This document shows positions 26,251-38,262 of a stretch of DNA of 64,000 bases, piece by piece. This stretch comes from Casuarius casuarius. Its lineage: Eukaryota > Chordata > Aves > Casuariiformes > Casuariidae. The translations under genes were made by a program, and so were the position numbers. The number at the start of each line of letters is the position of its first letter. The stretch's first letter is position 1. Location: the NCBI GenBank assembly GCA_003342895.1, contig PTFA01000038.1:496001-560000 (forward strand). Direction: 5' to 3'. Under the pieces are notes generated by a model. The model did not search any database and was not told the origin of the DNA. It saw nothing but the letters and a program-made list of their open reading frames with translations.

Positions 26251-26415
26251 AGAAGACCTGAATTTTGCTTCCAACCCTGCCTTCATCAGCTATTTGCCTT
26301 TGAACAACTCATATTGCTGCCCTAGGTCTCAGTTTCCCCAGCTATAAAGCAAGTTTAATGGTACTTATTCTCCTTTGTAAATTGCTTTGAGATCCCTGAA
26401 TGACAAGTGCTGCAG
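26251..26415 (+). repeat. MIR/L3-like SINE relic
   Basis: Resembles the core and 3' part of ancient amniote CORE-SINEs. Visible pieces in order are AGACCTGAATTTTGCTTCCA, TTTGAACAACTCATATTGC, AGGTCTCAGTTTCCCCAGCT, ATGGTACTTATTCTCC and TTTGTAAATTGCTTTGAGAT, ending near AAGTGCTGCAGAAG. The order matches that of MIR, where a 'tgacctt...' core is followed by 'ctcagtttcc', 'aatggt', then 'gctttgagatc'. It is highly diverged, so the family label is approximate. Confidence 0.65.
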
Positions 26416-26598
26416 AAGAGTTAAGTGTCCTTAAGAAGATGGGCTCATCCTTATGGCAATGTGGAATTTTGCCCAGGAGACAACTGACAGGTGTACTGAA
26501 GTGGTCTTTGTGATGAGCTAATCAGTAACGATGAATTGCTGTGTGTCTGTAGTAGCTTCACATTGAAACTGGATGTCTTTCTAAAAGGCACACTGCCT

Positions 26599-27860
26599 AA
26601 GAACATAAAAATGGCCACAGTAACACAGACCAGAAGTTCTTCTCACCCAGTATCTCTCTTCAAGTGTGGGCAATAGCAGGTGTGTAGGAAAGGATATAAA
26701 AATATAGCAACAGTACGGTAATACAGCCCTGGAATAATCTGTCCTCCTTGAGTAGGTTGGAGCAAAGAGACTTCTTAAGCCCAANAAGGTGTCCTTATTG
26801 CTGATGGTTCTTTCCATTGAGTTTTTTTCACTATATTTTGAATTCCAGTGAACTTTAGGTATGGATAGTGTTCTGTGGAAATGAGTTCCACTGTTCAATT
26901 CAAGTTTAATAAGAAAATATCTCTCTCTGCTTACTTTCAGCCACCAGCTGTTGATGTTAGTTACTTCCCCCTGCCTCTTGTGTTAGAAAAGACAAGGATG
27001 AAACAGTCCCTACTCACTTTCCCCGTTTTGCTCCATGATTTCATAAACCCCCTGTCATCTTCTGCCTTCATCTTCTCTTTCCTGGGCTTAAGAGTTTGAG
27101 TTTATTTAAGTATCCCTTGTATGGAAGCCATCCCATAACTGATACTCCCATCACCCTTTTGTGTTGCAATTCTACTGTAGCATTTTTGAGGTGGCAAGAC
27201 TAGAGCTTGCCACAGTATTCATGGTGGATAAAAATCCAGTGGATTTCTATACCAGCATTATGTTCTCTGTTTTATTTTCTCTTTCTTTCTCAGTAATTCC
27301 AAACATTTTTTTGTTTCTTTTCCTGAGCACTAGTGGGAACTGAGATGAAATTTTCAGGGAGCTAGCCAGGATAATTCCAATGTCTTTTTTCTAAGTGAAA
27401 ATACATAGAGTTCATAACTCTGCATGTATAGTTAAGGTTATTTTACTTCCCCATTGCATTACTTTTATATCATGCAATTTCATNTGCCATTTTATTGCTT
27501 GGTCACTTAGTATTGTGAGTCTTTTGCAGCTCATTGCAATCAGCTTTTATTTTTGCTATCCTGAGTACCTGTTGTTTGTTCCCTTTTCTAGATCATTGAA
27601 GACTATGTAGAATAGTACAGATCCACCCGTAGCCTCTTGCCACTGAGAAGAGACTATACANTCCTACCCTTTCTTTCTTATACTTTTACATGTGATGCTC
27701 TTCCCTTCAGTCCTGCAACAGCTTAACTTCTGTAGGAGCCTTTGGAGAAACACCTTGGTTTNCTTTTGGAAATCTGAGTAGACTGAATTAGCTGGATCTC
27801 GCTTGTGCCGTTGCTCAATGACTCTTTCAAAGGACTTTACAGTAGCCATGTCAGCTCTTC
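26599..27860 (-). mobile_element. ancient CR1 LINE fragment, about 1.25 kb, antisense
   Basis: In reverse orientation this matches the older CR1 type common in turtles and crocodilians. Landmarks on the + strand in order are AAGAACATAAAAATGGCCAC, AATGAGTTCCACTGTTCAAT, CTTGTGTTAGAAAAG, TTGTATGGAAGCCATCCCAT, TTTGAGGTGGCAAGACTAGA, TCATNTGCCATTTTATTGCT, TTCTAGATCATTGAAG and AGAGCCTTTGG-like text near 27740. Each corresponds in order to the complement of the CR1 3' coding end and UTR. No reverse-transcriptase frame is intact. The divergence suggests an insertion predating crown birds; this is inference from recalled consensus text, not an alignment. Confidence 0.75.
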
Positions 27861-29546
27861 CCCTTTATGTCTTATTCAAACAAATACCTTTTACAGTGTC
27901 CAGCTCCCACNCAATTCCAAGTTATGGGACCTGATAGAGCAATCACTTGTTGATGTTCTGTAAGACCATGTCATGGAGAAGTTGCAGTAAATGTCTGAGT
28001 TTCCTTAGCTTTCCAAAACCAAGGCTGTGGAAAGATATGGTTAGTTATTGTAAATATGTCACAGAAGGGAGAGAAGTTACTTAAGCTTAAAAGATTATTG
28101 ACGAAAAGGAAATTATCATAAGGATCATGAATATATTTAAGCTACAAATAACAAGGTTTCTAAAATTCATACAAATAAGCTTCAGTAACTGGCTTCTCAT
28201 AGAAGTAAAGGAATAGTAACAACTTATTTGAGAGGGTATTTCACACTTGTGCAAAGTGATGTTTCAATATGGCTGTTTACAATAGCTGTAGGAATTAACA
28301 ATTCTTCCAGTTCTGTGTCCTAGTTTGCCAGTGTGATGATCTTTTTGACCTTCAGGTCTTTAAAATGACAGTTCTGTGAAAAAAGCATCCAGTTGATCTA
28401 GATTCATCTTGTAATGTTTTTAAGGGTATATAGCAACACCCTTTAAGAGGGACTGCAGTCAGCCCAGTGTTCATAAAAGTGGTTCACTGGGTACTGCAGA
28501 GTGCCATGAAACATAGACTGCCACACCAGAAGAAAATACAGCTGTAAATAGAGCTACAAGTCAGTGAAAAAACAGGGAGAATTTCCTGTGTGATGTCTGC
28601 TGAAGTGAAATTGAAAAGTACTGTGGAATTGCCATATAAAAATGGGATGCTTTAATTTTTTGCTAGCTGCTAATGGGAAATCTCTGAAATTGGGTGCAAA
28701 TTTAAAAATGAATAGGCAGCTGCAATTGCTGAATGAAGACATATTCAGTGTAGGAATTTGGCCATAAAATTCTGACTATTCAAAAAGATCGATGGTCTTT
28801 AATAAATGCAAGAAGTTAGGATGCAGAAGGCCACTTCCCACCCATCTCTTGCTAGCATAAAGAGTCTCAGGTTATAAAGCAAAAGNCAAAGCTCAATTAA
28901 CACACAAGAGCTATTTTAGCAAAATTTCATACCAAAAAGGCCTCTTGGATATATCTAACCACGTGAGGCAACATATCCATGCAAGTTCTCCCTGGCCAAA
29001 TGTGTCCCAGTTTGAGATTATACGTGGTCTGGTTCAGCTTCAAAAATCGTGAATGCTAATTCTTGTGGAATAAGCTAATTTACTGTAGCATTTCCTGTAA
29101 GCTAAGAGCACATGCATAGGCATTTGCTATGGCTCAGATGATGCAGTAAACTGTTGCTCTGTGGTAACTTGTTCATGCATCAAAGCTTTTCTTGCAATGT
29201 GCTCCTTGATGCTTTCATGTGATTTTCCTAATACCATATAGGCGCTTTCACTTCTAAAGAACATAACTGTCATTACACAATTATTGTTACATACATTTTT
29301 CCAACATGTCTTTCAGTGTATTGCGGGTGGGGAATGTAAGCTTATTAAACAACGTAACCAATAATTGTGGACTCCATTCCTTTTCGANATTTTCCAATCA
29401 GATAGTATTTATAGTGCATCTTATCTTGATCTTTGATTCCCAGTGCTTGACTGTAATGCTCCATTCACATTTTTTGCAGTCCTTTTTTTTGCTAAAGTTC
29501 CTTTCTTTTGACCATTCTTATAAAAGAATTTTGTTCATTTCCATTT

Positions 29547-29565
29547 TATATATATATATATATAT
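29547..29565. repeat. (TA)n microsatellite
   Basis: Nineteen bases of alternating T and A followed by TGCATTGCATTTATATATGC. Simple repeat in AT-rich intron sequence. Confidence 0.85.
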
Positions 29566-32500
29566 GCATTGCATTTATATATGCATCTGTATGTATTTCA
29601 TTTTTGCTTTCTCTGGAAAGCATCCCCTAGTTCTTTGAAAACAACTTCACTGCTGATATAATTGCTTCTTCTGCATATTTTCTTAGTTTATTCCAACTCT
29701 TCTCCCACTTCTGCTTCCAATTCTGCATTGTTCTGTTCTGAGACAGAGAATTTTTCATCCATTTTTATTATTATTGATCTATTTTTTCATTTTCCTTTCT
29801 CCTTCCTATCTGACTGGTTTATGCTTTTTCTCAACAACTGGATTGCTAATTAATTCAGTTTTCCTATCGATTTTTTTTTAATTTCCTTCTCTCTGCCAGT
29901 TCCCTAATCTTCCACGGCTAACCAGATTGTAGTTCATGAATTGCAGACTTGTGACATCCCTGAGTTATTCCTACATGACCTTTACCATCATTTTCACTGG
30001 CTTGCAAGCATGCTGTCATAGCCAGATATTCCTAGGATATAGGAGCTAATTTGATCAGAGTCCATCAAGAATTTATCTCCGATCCTGCCCTCATTGTTAT
30101 TACTCTCTTCCTGTTGTTTAGGTTCTGTAGCTCTTGAGTCCATACTGTCAGTGGCCATACTGACAGTGCTCCTGCACTGCCTCTTTCACCTGACAGTTCT
30201 CTGTGTCTCTTTCTNTAATTTCTAATTTTGTTTGTTTCATAGCCAATAAGAAACTCACATGACCAGCAACAGTTGCTCAGAAAACTTTCTCTAAAATTAG
30301 TTTTCATTGACCATCCTCTGACGTCTCTCCCTGTACTCATCATGCTTTCCAATTANGAAATTTCATTTCATCAGTGAGATGCTGAATAGCTCCTCTTTGG
30401 GAAAGACTGCCTCTTGAGTTTTCTCTTGAAGTTTTTACTATAAACATATGGCAACTTAAACCTGCCCAGGCTGGGGAACTACCAAGTGGACCATTCCTAA
30501 CAATATGCCCATGTTTTAGGCTGTCATGTCATCTTGGTTATCTTTAATGTGCTGGTGTGATGATTTGGTTGTTGAGGTGCTGTCGTTCCCTCTAGGCAAT
30601 AACTCTCTGTGTGCCATTGTTGTTTTTGATAGCGTTTGTTTTTACTGGTGTTGCAACATTCAGTGCTCTCCTGGCTTGCCAAGTGAAATAGTTGGAGAGA
30701 AGCCCTGTCAAGTCTAATGTGGCTAGAGACCCCATGGTGGGTGACTTGACTGGGGAGTGACCTGCAGTGTGTTCCTTTAACAAAGCCCTTTGAATGCAAG
30801 ACATTTCAGGGGAGCCAGGAAGACCTGTCAGAGAGACACCTGCCCATAGAAGAGATAGGAGGTCAGACACAGTAGTGAGAGGATCACAGATGGGGTCATA
30901 AGATTGGAAAGGAGGATGTGGACATGATCAGACATGATTAAGGGCTCTAGCTGAGGGACTGGTGTGATCCCAGCTGGGACTGGGCTTGGGTTTGGACTTG
31001 GGCTTAGGTGACAGTTATGGACAAAGGCAAGGGTCCATGTGCTGACATGTAACTGAGACACTAGCTAAGGAAGGTGTCTGTTCATCTACCTCCCTCTTCC
31101 TACCCCACCAAAATGCAATTCCATCCAGTACATTTCCTCAGGATGTCTATAGTCCTGCTCTGCTTGCCTAAAGAGCTGGTTCTTCACTGTTGCTCTAGAG
31201 ANACTCTTCCACAGTCTCCCAGATCCTGACCATCCACTGCACTCTTCTTAATCACATCTTATTATTCACTTTTCTGTATGCNAAAAAGAATCATTATGGT
31301 GTCTGTGACCTTTGAAAGGGGAACTTCTGTAATAAAAGGCCCTGCCTGAGAATCGTGTCAGGACAGTGTGACAGGACAATTAGATGAATTAAGAAATGGG
31401 CAGACTGCTCATTTGAGGTCAAGATGAGAGTATATAATGCTCTGGCTGATATGACTGCTCTGATGCCAATTTGGGTTACTTAATCCTGGGGTGGACTTTA
31501 CCACTTTGTATAAAAATGCGAAGTCTAATTAGATTAGTATTTACATTTCCTGGGAGTGAAGAGGAGGAGCAAACATTCTGGGAAGCTTAGAAGTACAAGG
31601 TTTCTGTGAAGCATAAAACAGGAAGCACAGCAGAAATGGGCAAAATAAATGCTAATTGCCCATTAAACTCTCAAAAGAGAAGAACAGCATAATGATTTCC
31701 TGTTTAAACTCCTGAGTTTAAGGATGACTGCAAAGAAGCCTTCACAGTCAGAATTCTCTTGTTAATATTTTGGCTATATCACCTCACTAAGGGAAANGAA
31801 TTTCTACTCAAAGGGAGTTTANCAATTTTTATGATAGAAAAATTTTATGACAGAAGTCTTTCACGGGAAAGTTACTTTTGTTTTGAAAGGACTTCTGGGT
31901 TTGAATGTTCAGATTAAAATTGAACATTACCAAAACAAGTGATCCAAATGCTTTTTGAATGACTGGTTTACAAAGCCATTTTGAGGCTCTGACTTTTCAT
32001 CCCAGTTTGGAAAAGGGAAACAACAAACCTTCAAAGCTCTGACAGTATATGGAAACCACTTCTTTCCCAGCTGTAGCTGCTTAGTGGTTGCAGTTGTAGT
32101 GGATCTTCTTTCAGCAATAAGGAGATCCTTGGCACATCATAAATAACAGTAAGAAAATAAGAAGTAAGCTGGTTTTGATACCTTCAAGACNTAGCTTTCA
32201 AACTCATTTGTCCATCAATATGTATCAAATGAAAGTTCCTTATTTCTCATGTCCATTATGAAGTGGAAAACGTTGAATAAACAAAAATGAATAAAATTTT
32301 CAGGTCAGATTAAAGATAAAGAAAAGAACGTGCTACCTGTCATCATTACTTCTTGTAAACATCCATTCATCAATCTCCGTTTAAGGAACTGATGTGTGGG
32401 TTTTGTCAGAGCCGTCCAGTTCTGAGAGAAATTAATTTGTTGACACAGAGCTCTAGCAGTAACAGGAAAGTTCTTGACAGGTTATTGTGTACTTTGCTAG

Positions 32501-32878
32501 ATAAAGTACAGAGGCTCTTTTCTAGGAAAACNCCCTTTGCAGTTGTAAGATCTTTCTTCCTTTGAAATGCTTCTATATATAAGGAATAAACACCAGAGGC
32601 TTCGTCTTCTTCACGTGTAATCAGAATCATTCTGGTAGTCACTAGAACTGTATGGATGAACAGCAGCTCAGAACTANCTCCATTTTCCTTTCAAAGAGTT
32701 CATTTTTTTGCAAGCTGTGTGCAATAGCCTGTTTCTTNTTTGATTCCCAGGGTGTGTTTTCTGTGCAGAATGAACTCAAGGTTATCATCTGCATGAGTTG
32801 TAGTAATGNTGGTGATATCAAACCCACTGTGGACAAATGGATAATAAAAATGCAATTGATTCTGCAGAGAAAATTTAT

Positions 32879-33010
32879 CACAGAATNNCAGAATGGTCGA
32901 GGTTGGAAGGGACCTTTAGAGTTCATCTCTCACAACCCCCCTGTCAAGGAGGGTCACCTAGAGCAGGTTGCCCAGGACCCATCTGTCTTCAAATTAGACC
33001 TCTTGGAGTG
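32879..33010 (-). mobile_element. CR1 LINE 3' end, antisense
   Basis: The + strand reads TCACAGAAT, two ambiguous bases and CAGAATGGTCGAGGTTGGAA, then GGGACCTTTAGAGTTCATCT, CAACCCCCCTGTCAAGGAGG and GTCACCTAGAGCAGGTTGCC. This is the complement of the typical avian CR1 3' terminus. The repeated CAGAAT matches the short terminal repeat with which CR1 elements end. It is a 5'-truncated copy of about 130 bp and better preserved than the other CR1 pieces in the window, so probably younger. Confidence 0.93.
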
Positions 33011-35489
33011 CTACTGAAAGGTGCTGCTGAGCGAAATGTCTTTCTGNAATGAAGGAATGTTCTTTTAAAAGAAATCATTGAAATGAACACACTTAAATGC
33101 ATTTCTATTCAGCAAAATAAGCCTCAAAGTTGGCGAATTTCATCTTTTGCCTCAGAANTTTTTGCTTTCTAAGCTCTGACTTTGAGATGTCATCTTATTC
33201 CAGGTCTTAAAGACCTCTCAGAGAAACCCAAATGGAGTCCACAAGGGAACCCTTCCTGTTGTTGTCTGAAAATATCTTACTAGCTCTCATTTCGTTGAAA
33301 AGTGCCTGTTTCTCTCCACTGANTATTAATGGAGTCTGGGATGACCAGCTGCCCCGTAGTAATCTAAAATGAGATGAGGCAAATCCAACTCAGCTCTTAA
33401 TGCTCTTACTCTTCTTGTTCTCATTGTGTGATGGAATCACTTTGCCAGCAAGGACAAGTCACTTCTTTTTTTTTCTTTTAGATAGCTAATGTAGAATTGG
33501 AAAAAAATTATAGTTATCTTTTTTCNTGAAGGAGCCTTTGGGAAGGAACTAGTAACAGGAGCTTTGTACATAACAGGCCAAAGGCTGCACTCATGTGCTG
33601 TCCCAGTGCAGTGACACATATTTAAAGTAGTCCTGTGAGAGAATGGAAGCCTAAGTCTCAAAAAGCTGTGCATAATTACTTGTAGATTTAAAAGCCAGGA
33701 GATCTAAGTGATTTTTCTAACTTGACTTTATGCATAAATCAGGCCACAGGTGTCCCCTGACTTGACAGTCCTCTTTGCCTCTGAGCAATTGTCTCTTGGG
33801 GTGATAAATACATCTCACCTTTCCAGTACAGTTCAGCCAGACCAGGATGCTCCACCCCACTTTCCTGGTAACAAGCTCTTTCAAAAACCAGAAATCTTGT
33901 TTGCTTGGAAAGACAGACAAAATGGTGTTGATCCACCCTTAACCCCCTTCTCTTGAATCAGGTTTCTCACGTCTTTTTAGGCATATCTATTTTCTTTTCA
34001 GTTTTTCCTCCACCCTTCTCATGAATTGAGCTCAGTGCTAACGCCATTGGGTGCTACTCACTGCCACAGGGTGTTGTAAAGGCCAAACCAAGAGGTAATC
34101 AGATTCATAGGTTAGACTCATTCAGGGAAGAAAATCTCATCAAGACACAGACATGAGTCTCTTAACACCTTTCTCAAAAAGTTCTCAAAGTTGCCTGTTG
34201 CTGAAAGCTAGGACTCTGTATTTGGGAGGTATCATTGAATGTTTTGTCCTCATGCTCTTTCTTTACACATCAAGGTGTGCTGTGTGGTCAGATGAATGGG
34301 TCNCAAGTCTGACATTTGTCCTTAGGTAACTACCAGTGCTTTTGAGGGTGGATTTTAAAGGGTGTTTGGTAAACATNAGCAAAGTGTGATTGTGTAAGTA
34401 AATATTGGATCTGGAGTTAGGACCAGTTTTTAAACTTGAGACCCTCNCTAAGAATCCAGGAGGGGTTGGATCTGGGTTTGCTATTTATAGAGTAGCAATT
34501 TATGAGAGTCAGGTCTAGAAATAAACTTCTCAGGTCTTCATCTGTTTCTGTAGTTAAGTAAAGTGGAATTTGGGATCAATGTTTCTGAAGCCTTGTGTGA
34601 GCAGTGGGACAGATCTTCTGTAAATGGCAGTTGTTTCTGTGTCACCAAAATGTCAAATGGGTTANGGTAATCGACCTTTTGCCAAAGAGGTCTTATGTTC
34701 CTTCATGCCTTTTTGCAAATCAATGTTACTTTGTATCCAGAGATGTTGTCCCTTTGGGAAATGTTAAGCTATCAAGACAGGATTCATTTCATCTAACTCA
34801 GAATANAGATCCTTTTGCCTAAACATAGGTGCCTTTTGAGTTGCACTAGCAGCCCTACATGGGGCTGGCAGAGATGACACAGACCCTCTAGAAAGCACAT
34901 GGCTTTCTGAAGTAGTAGCTTGAGATTGGACAGGATACACCATGGCACCAAAAGTGGCCCTCACTGCCTGCGTTTAGGCAATTAAACATAGCCTTATAAT
35001 ATTTGTAGTCTTGGCTGCCTGTCTGTGCAAGTCACATTAGTAGTCACGTTCTGTATAGTGGAAAGAAAGAGGCACTTCAAAGTGGGAAGAGTCAACTCAT
35101 GCTGAAGTAGACATTTCAGACAGATATGAGGAGCAACTATGTAGAAGTGGCTANTTTTCTCCATTGGTTATTAAAAGAACTGAAGGTTGCTAGCTCAAGG
35201 GTAGATACCTACCTTAGGGCCTTGTGCAAGGCTATTCACTTTCATGCAGGAGGAGACCAACAGCCTCCTCTCCATCGNTTGAGAGGCTGCACAGTAAAGG
35301 AGAATTTGGGAAGAAAGATGTAAGACGGTCAACAGGATGACACTAGGATGTTTACAAAAACATCCACCTTGTGGACACACACATTACTACAAGCATTAAC
35401 AGAAGAGTCAAGAGTCACAGTCACTCTGAAAGGCACACTTTCAGCTTACTGAGTACTTCCTCAGGTGGATTTTAGTGTCTGCCTTCAGA

Positions 35490-35600
35490 CCCNTAAGTTT
35501 GAACACTTTGGCCCAAGTGACTAAGGATATGCAGCAAATTCAATGGTAGAACTGGGAAGAGAAGTCAGGGTGAGTGGCAGAGGCTTCTCTTCTGGCCTCA
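35490..35600 (-). repeat. possible reverse MIR/L3-like relic
   Basis: The + strand reads TTTGGCCCAAGTGACTAAGG, then ATGGTAGAACTGGGAAGAGA and AGTCAGGGTGAGTGGCAG. These resemble the reverse complement of the tRNA-derived and core parts of old amniote SINEs ('gcccaaggtcacacagc...agagctgggattagaa'). The match is short and weak, so confidence is low. Confidence 0.4.
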
Positions 35601-38176
35601 ATGTNCCTCTCTACCAGTCTAGAAGGAGGTTATATGTCAGAATAATGTTCCTACCAGTCTGCCCTCTCACACCTGGGACAGCTTGCTGAAAGTGGGCACA
35701 TATGTTTCATTTTAGGGAGTANGGAAATCCTGGCTGCTTTCCTGTTGCTGCTCTAGGCAGATGTAGTCTCTTANTAGCAAGAGTTCCTTTGTAAGGCACT
35801 AGGTGCCTATGCTTAAATAGTTGAATTCTGTTCTTGATCTGTCTTCCATGGGATGCTCAGCTCTTAGTGGTACCCAGCACAGAGTGTGTATTAACCAAGA
35901 CACTATTAATGCTGTCAACTAGATGAGCAAGTCAGCTGTCACCAAGGATCAGTGCAAACATACATGCTAATTTAGGNGAGAAGTATTAATACATCCTTTT
36001 TGTATGTCATTGTTTTCTTTTAGCACCCCTTGGGTGAGAGCTTAGGGGAAATGGTGGGAGAATGAAAAAGTGGTTTATATAGAGTAACAGTACTTCTAGT
36101 GATGTAACTCTAAAACTTTTCAGCTAGCAATTCTCCTTCTGGTCTGATGAATCATATTTCTGCAATTTAATTTCAGAGAAGATCAAAATCCCTTATTTTT
36201 CTGATGCTGCCTATGGCAATTTGAATTTCCAGTTCCCTGCTGTCACATCAGACTAGGACTCACAAAACTTGAAATGCTTTCTCCAGTAAGGTTCATCATG
36301 ATCATCCCATGTGATTAGTTCTACTTATATTTGGAACTTGACCTTGCCTAAGAGCCTATAATTCCATTTGGTATCTTCCATTATGATTGTTAAAACTGTG
36401 AGTTTTGGCTTGGTGCCTTTTTTTCATCCTTGATAGAAGTAACCCAAACCTGGCTCTGAGCTGATGAAGAATGTGATTTGGTAGTAGATTTTCAGAGGCA
36501 GAACTTTTCTTCCTGTGATTGAAGGACACTCCCACCATCTCCCCCCTCAGTAGCAACTGGCTGAACATTCCTCTTCTTGTTAATGAGGAACTGTGCAGTC
36601 ACCAGTGAGAAGAATTTAACATTCAAGTCAAATCAGTGATTTGAAGCAGTTTTGGTCTCAGTTAAATAAAGTGAGAACCAGTTGGCTTGGAGCTCTTAAA
36701 TACGGCAAAGACAATTGCTAGCAAGAACAAGTAGACAAACTGCACTGTTTTATTTGTTACTTTATTTTTTACTCCCCAAGGCCCTGCTCTGCTAAGAAAA
36801 TCCTTTCAAAAACATCACACACTAACTCTTGGAGCAGAATCTTGGTAGCTCACATCATAAACGTTTAATGTACACGATTCCCAGGATTATCAGTCTCTCA
36901 GTGTCTGTTATGAGTGTCTACTGCACCATTTGTTATAAACAGTGTTACGATTACCCCAGGGAATAATGTGATGGTTCTCAAGACACTGTAATCGGTGAAA
37001 CATGCCACATGGCATGGAAAAAAATGGAACATATTTTGCAAACACCTTTAAATTCACAGCTCTGCTACGTAGATAGCTCTGTTCATAAATAGCTGAAAGT
37101 CAATCACAAAATTGCTCCGTTCATGGACTGCAAAGTGCCAGGAGGCCTGGGACTCTGGAAATGCATATGAGATAAATATCTTCTTACAACGATAGGTTAG
37201 CAGTCCTGAGACAGCAATTCTGTAGTTCTCACAGTGTGCATCATTGACAATTTTGAGACAGAGCAGTATGTTGCAAACTACCCTACTTTATGTGCTGAAA
37301 GCAACCCAGACTTGCTCCAAGGTGCCAAACCCTTCTGCTGATCACAGCCTAGAAATCAGAATCTTCTTTTCGATTTTTTTTTTTCTTTCCTGTTTACACT
37401 GAGAGGAAACTTATATAAGAAACTTATTAGCATATGTTACATCAACAGTAATTATAGCAAATCTCAATTCTGAGCAGTGAGATTTGGAAAGATACAATAA
37501 TTACCCAACTCAATAGATTAAAAAGGTAAGTAAGTGGTGAATTCATCATATCACTTTACTTTAAAGACAGTGCAAAACAACAGGCGTTTTGCAGGTAAGA
37601 TTCATCTGCTCTGTTATAAATTCTCCTGTAGAGTGAAATGAGTAGCCTCCATAGAGTACAAAGAGTCCAGCCTGACTAGCTCACATTGAGATTTCTGCAA
37701 NGTATCTTGTTCATCAGAGCCCTACCTAACCATTACAACCTGTTGTGGAATAGGAGGGTGGTTTCAAACAACAACTATATCAACACAGCNCCGTGCTGCC
37801 ACATAATCTTCATGGGAGGCCTTGGGAATCCAGCCGAAGTGGAGATAGATACATGTAGTCTAACAAATCCTACCCTTAGTTCNTTATGGCACCCAGGAAG
37901 GGTGAGGCGGGGAGGAAAAATAAGGCTCCTAACTGGAACCAGTAGGTTTGTAATACATTTTCACTGCAGTTTTGAAAAGATTAGTTGCTGTTGGATATTT
38001 GTTGCATAAGCTGATATTTCTGGTAAACTTGTGAGTCTTCCACAATCAGCGGTAAAACAAAGAGGTTGATTTCAATTGGATCAGAACTGCAAAACATGCC
38101 TTTTAAGGGGTGTCTCCTCCTTTAACCCACTGTTTGACTCATTGTCTTTTTTTTCTCTCTCTCTCTTCTTTTCCAG

Positions 38177-38262
38177 ATAAATTTTGTATTTCTATTTAAC
38201 ATAGTTAGGATTTTAATGACAAAACTGAGAGCTTCAACCACTTCAGAAACAATACAATACAG
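38177..38262 (+). CDS. CRHR2: CRHR2 exon: TM5 and ICL3
   Basis: 86-bp exon, acceptor TTCCAG ending at 38176, donor GTAAGT at 38263. It encodes [20 protein letters not shown], then TTSETIQY, and two bases of a split Arg codon (phase 2). This is the inner half of TM5 and the third intracellular loop, the main G-protein contact in class B receptors (family knowledge). The segment is nearly invariant between CRHR1 and CRHR2, so it supports the family rather than the paralogue. Confidence 0.97.

Larger units (their letters stand above)
22264..38176 (+). other. CRHR2 intron (15.9 kb), phase 0
   Basis: Donor GTAAGG at 22264; acceptor after a long CT tract (TCTCTCTCTCTTCTTTTCCAG) ending at 38176. 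It contains a MIR/L3-like SINE relic (26251-26415), a long ancient CR1 (26599-27860), a TA microsatellite (29547-29565), a CR1 3' end (32879-33010) and a weak reverse SINE relic (35490-35600). The remainder shows only short open frames without recognisable domains. No RNA genes were seen. Confidence 0.85.
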
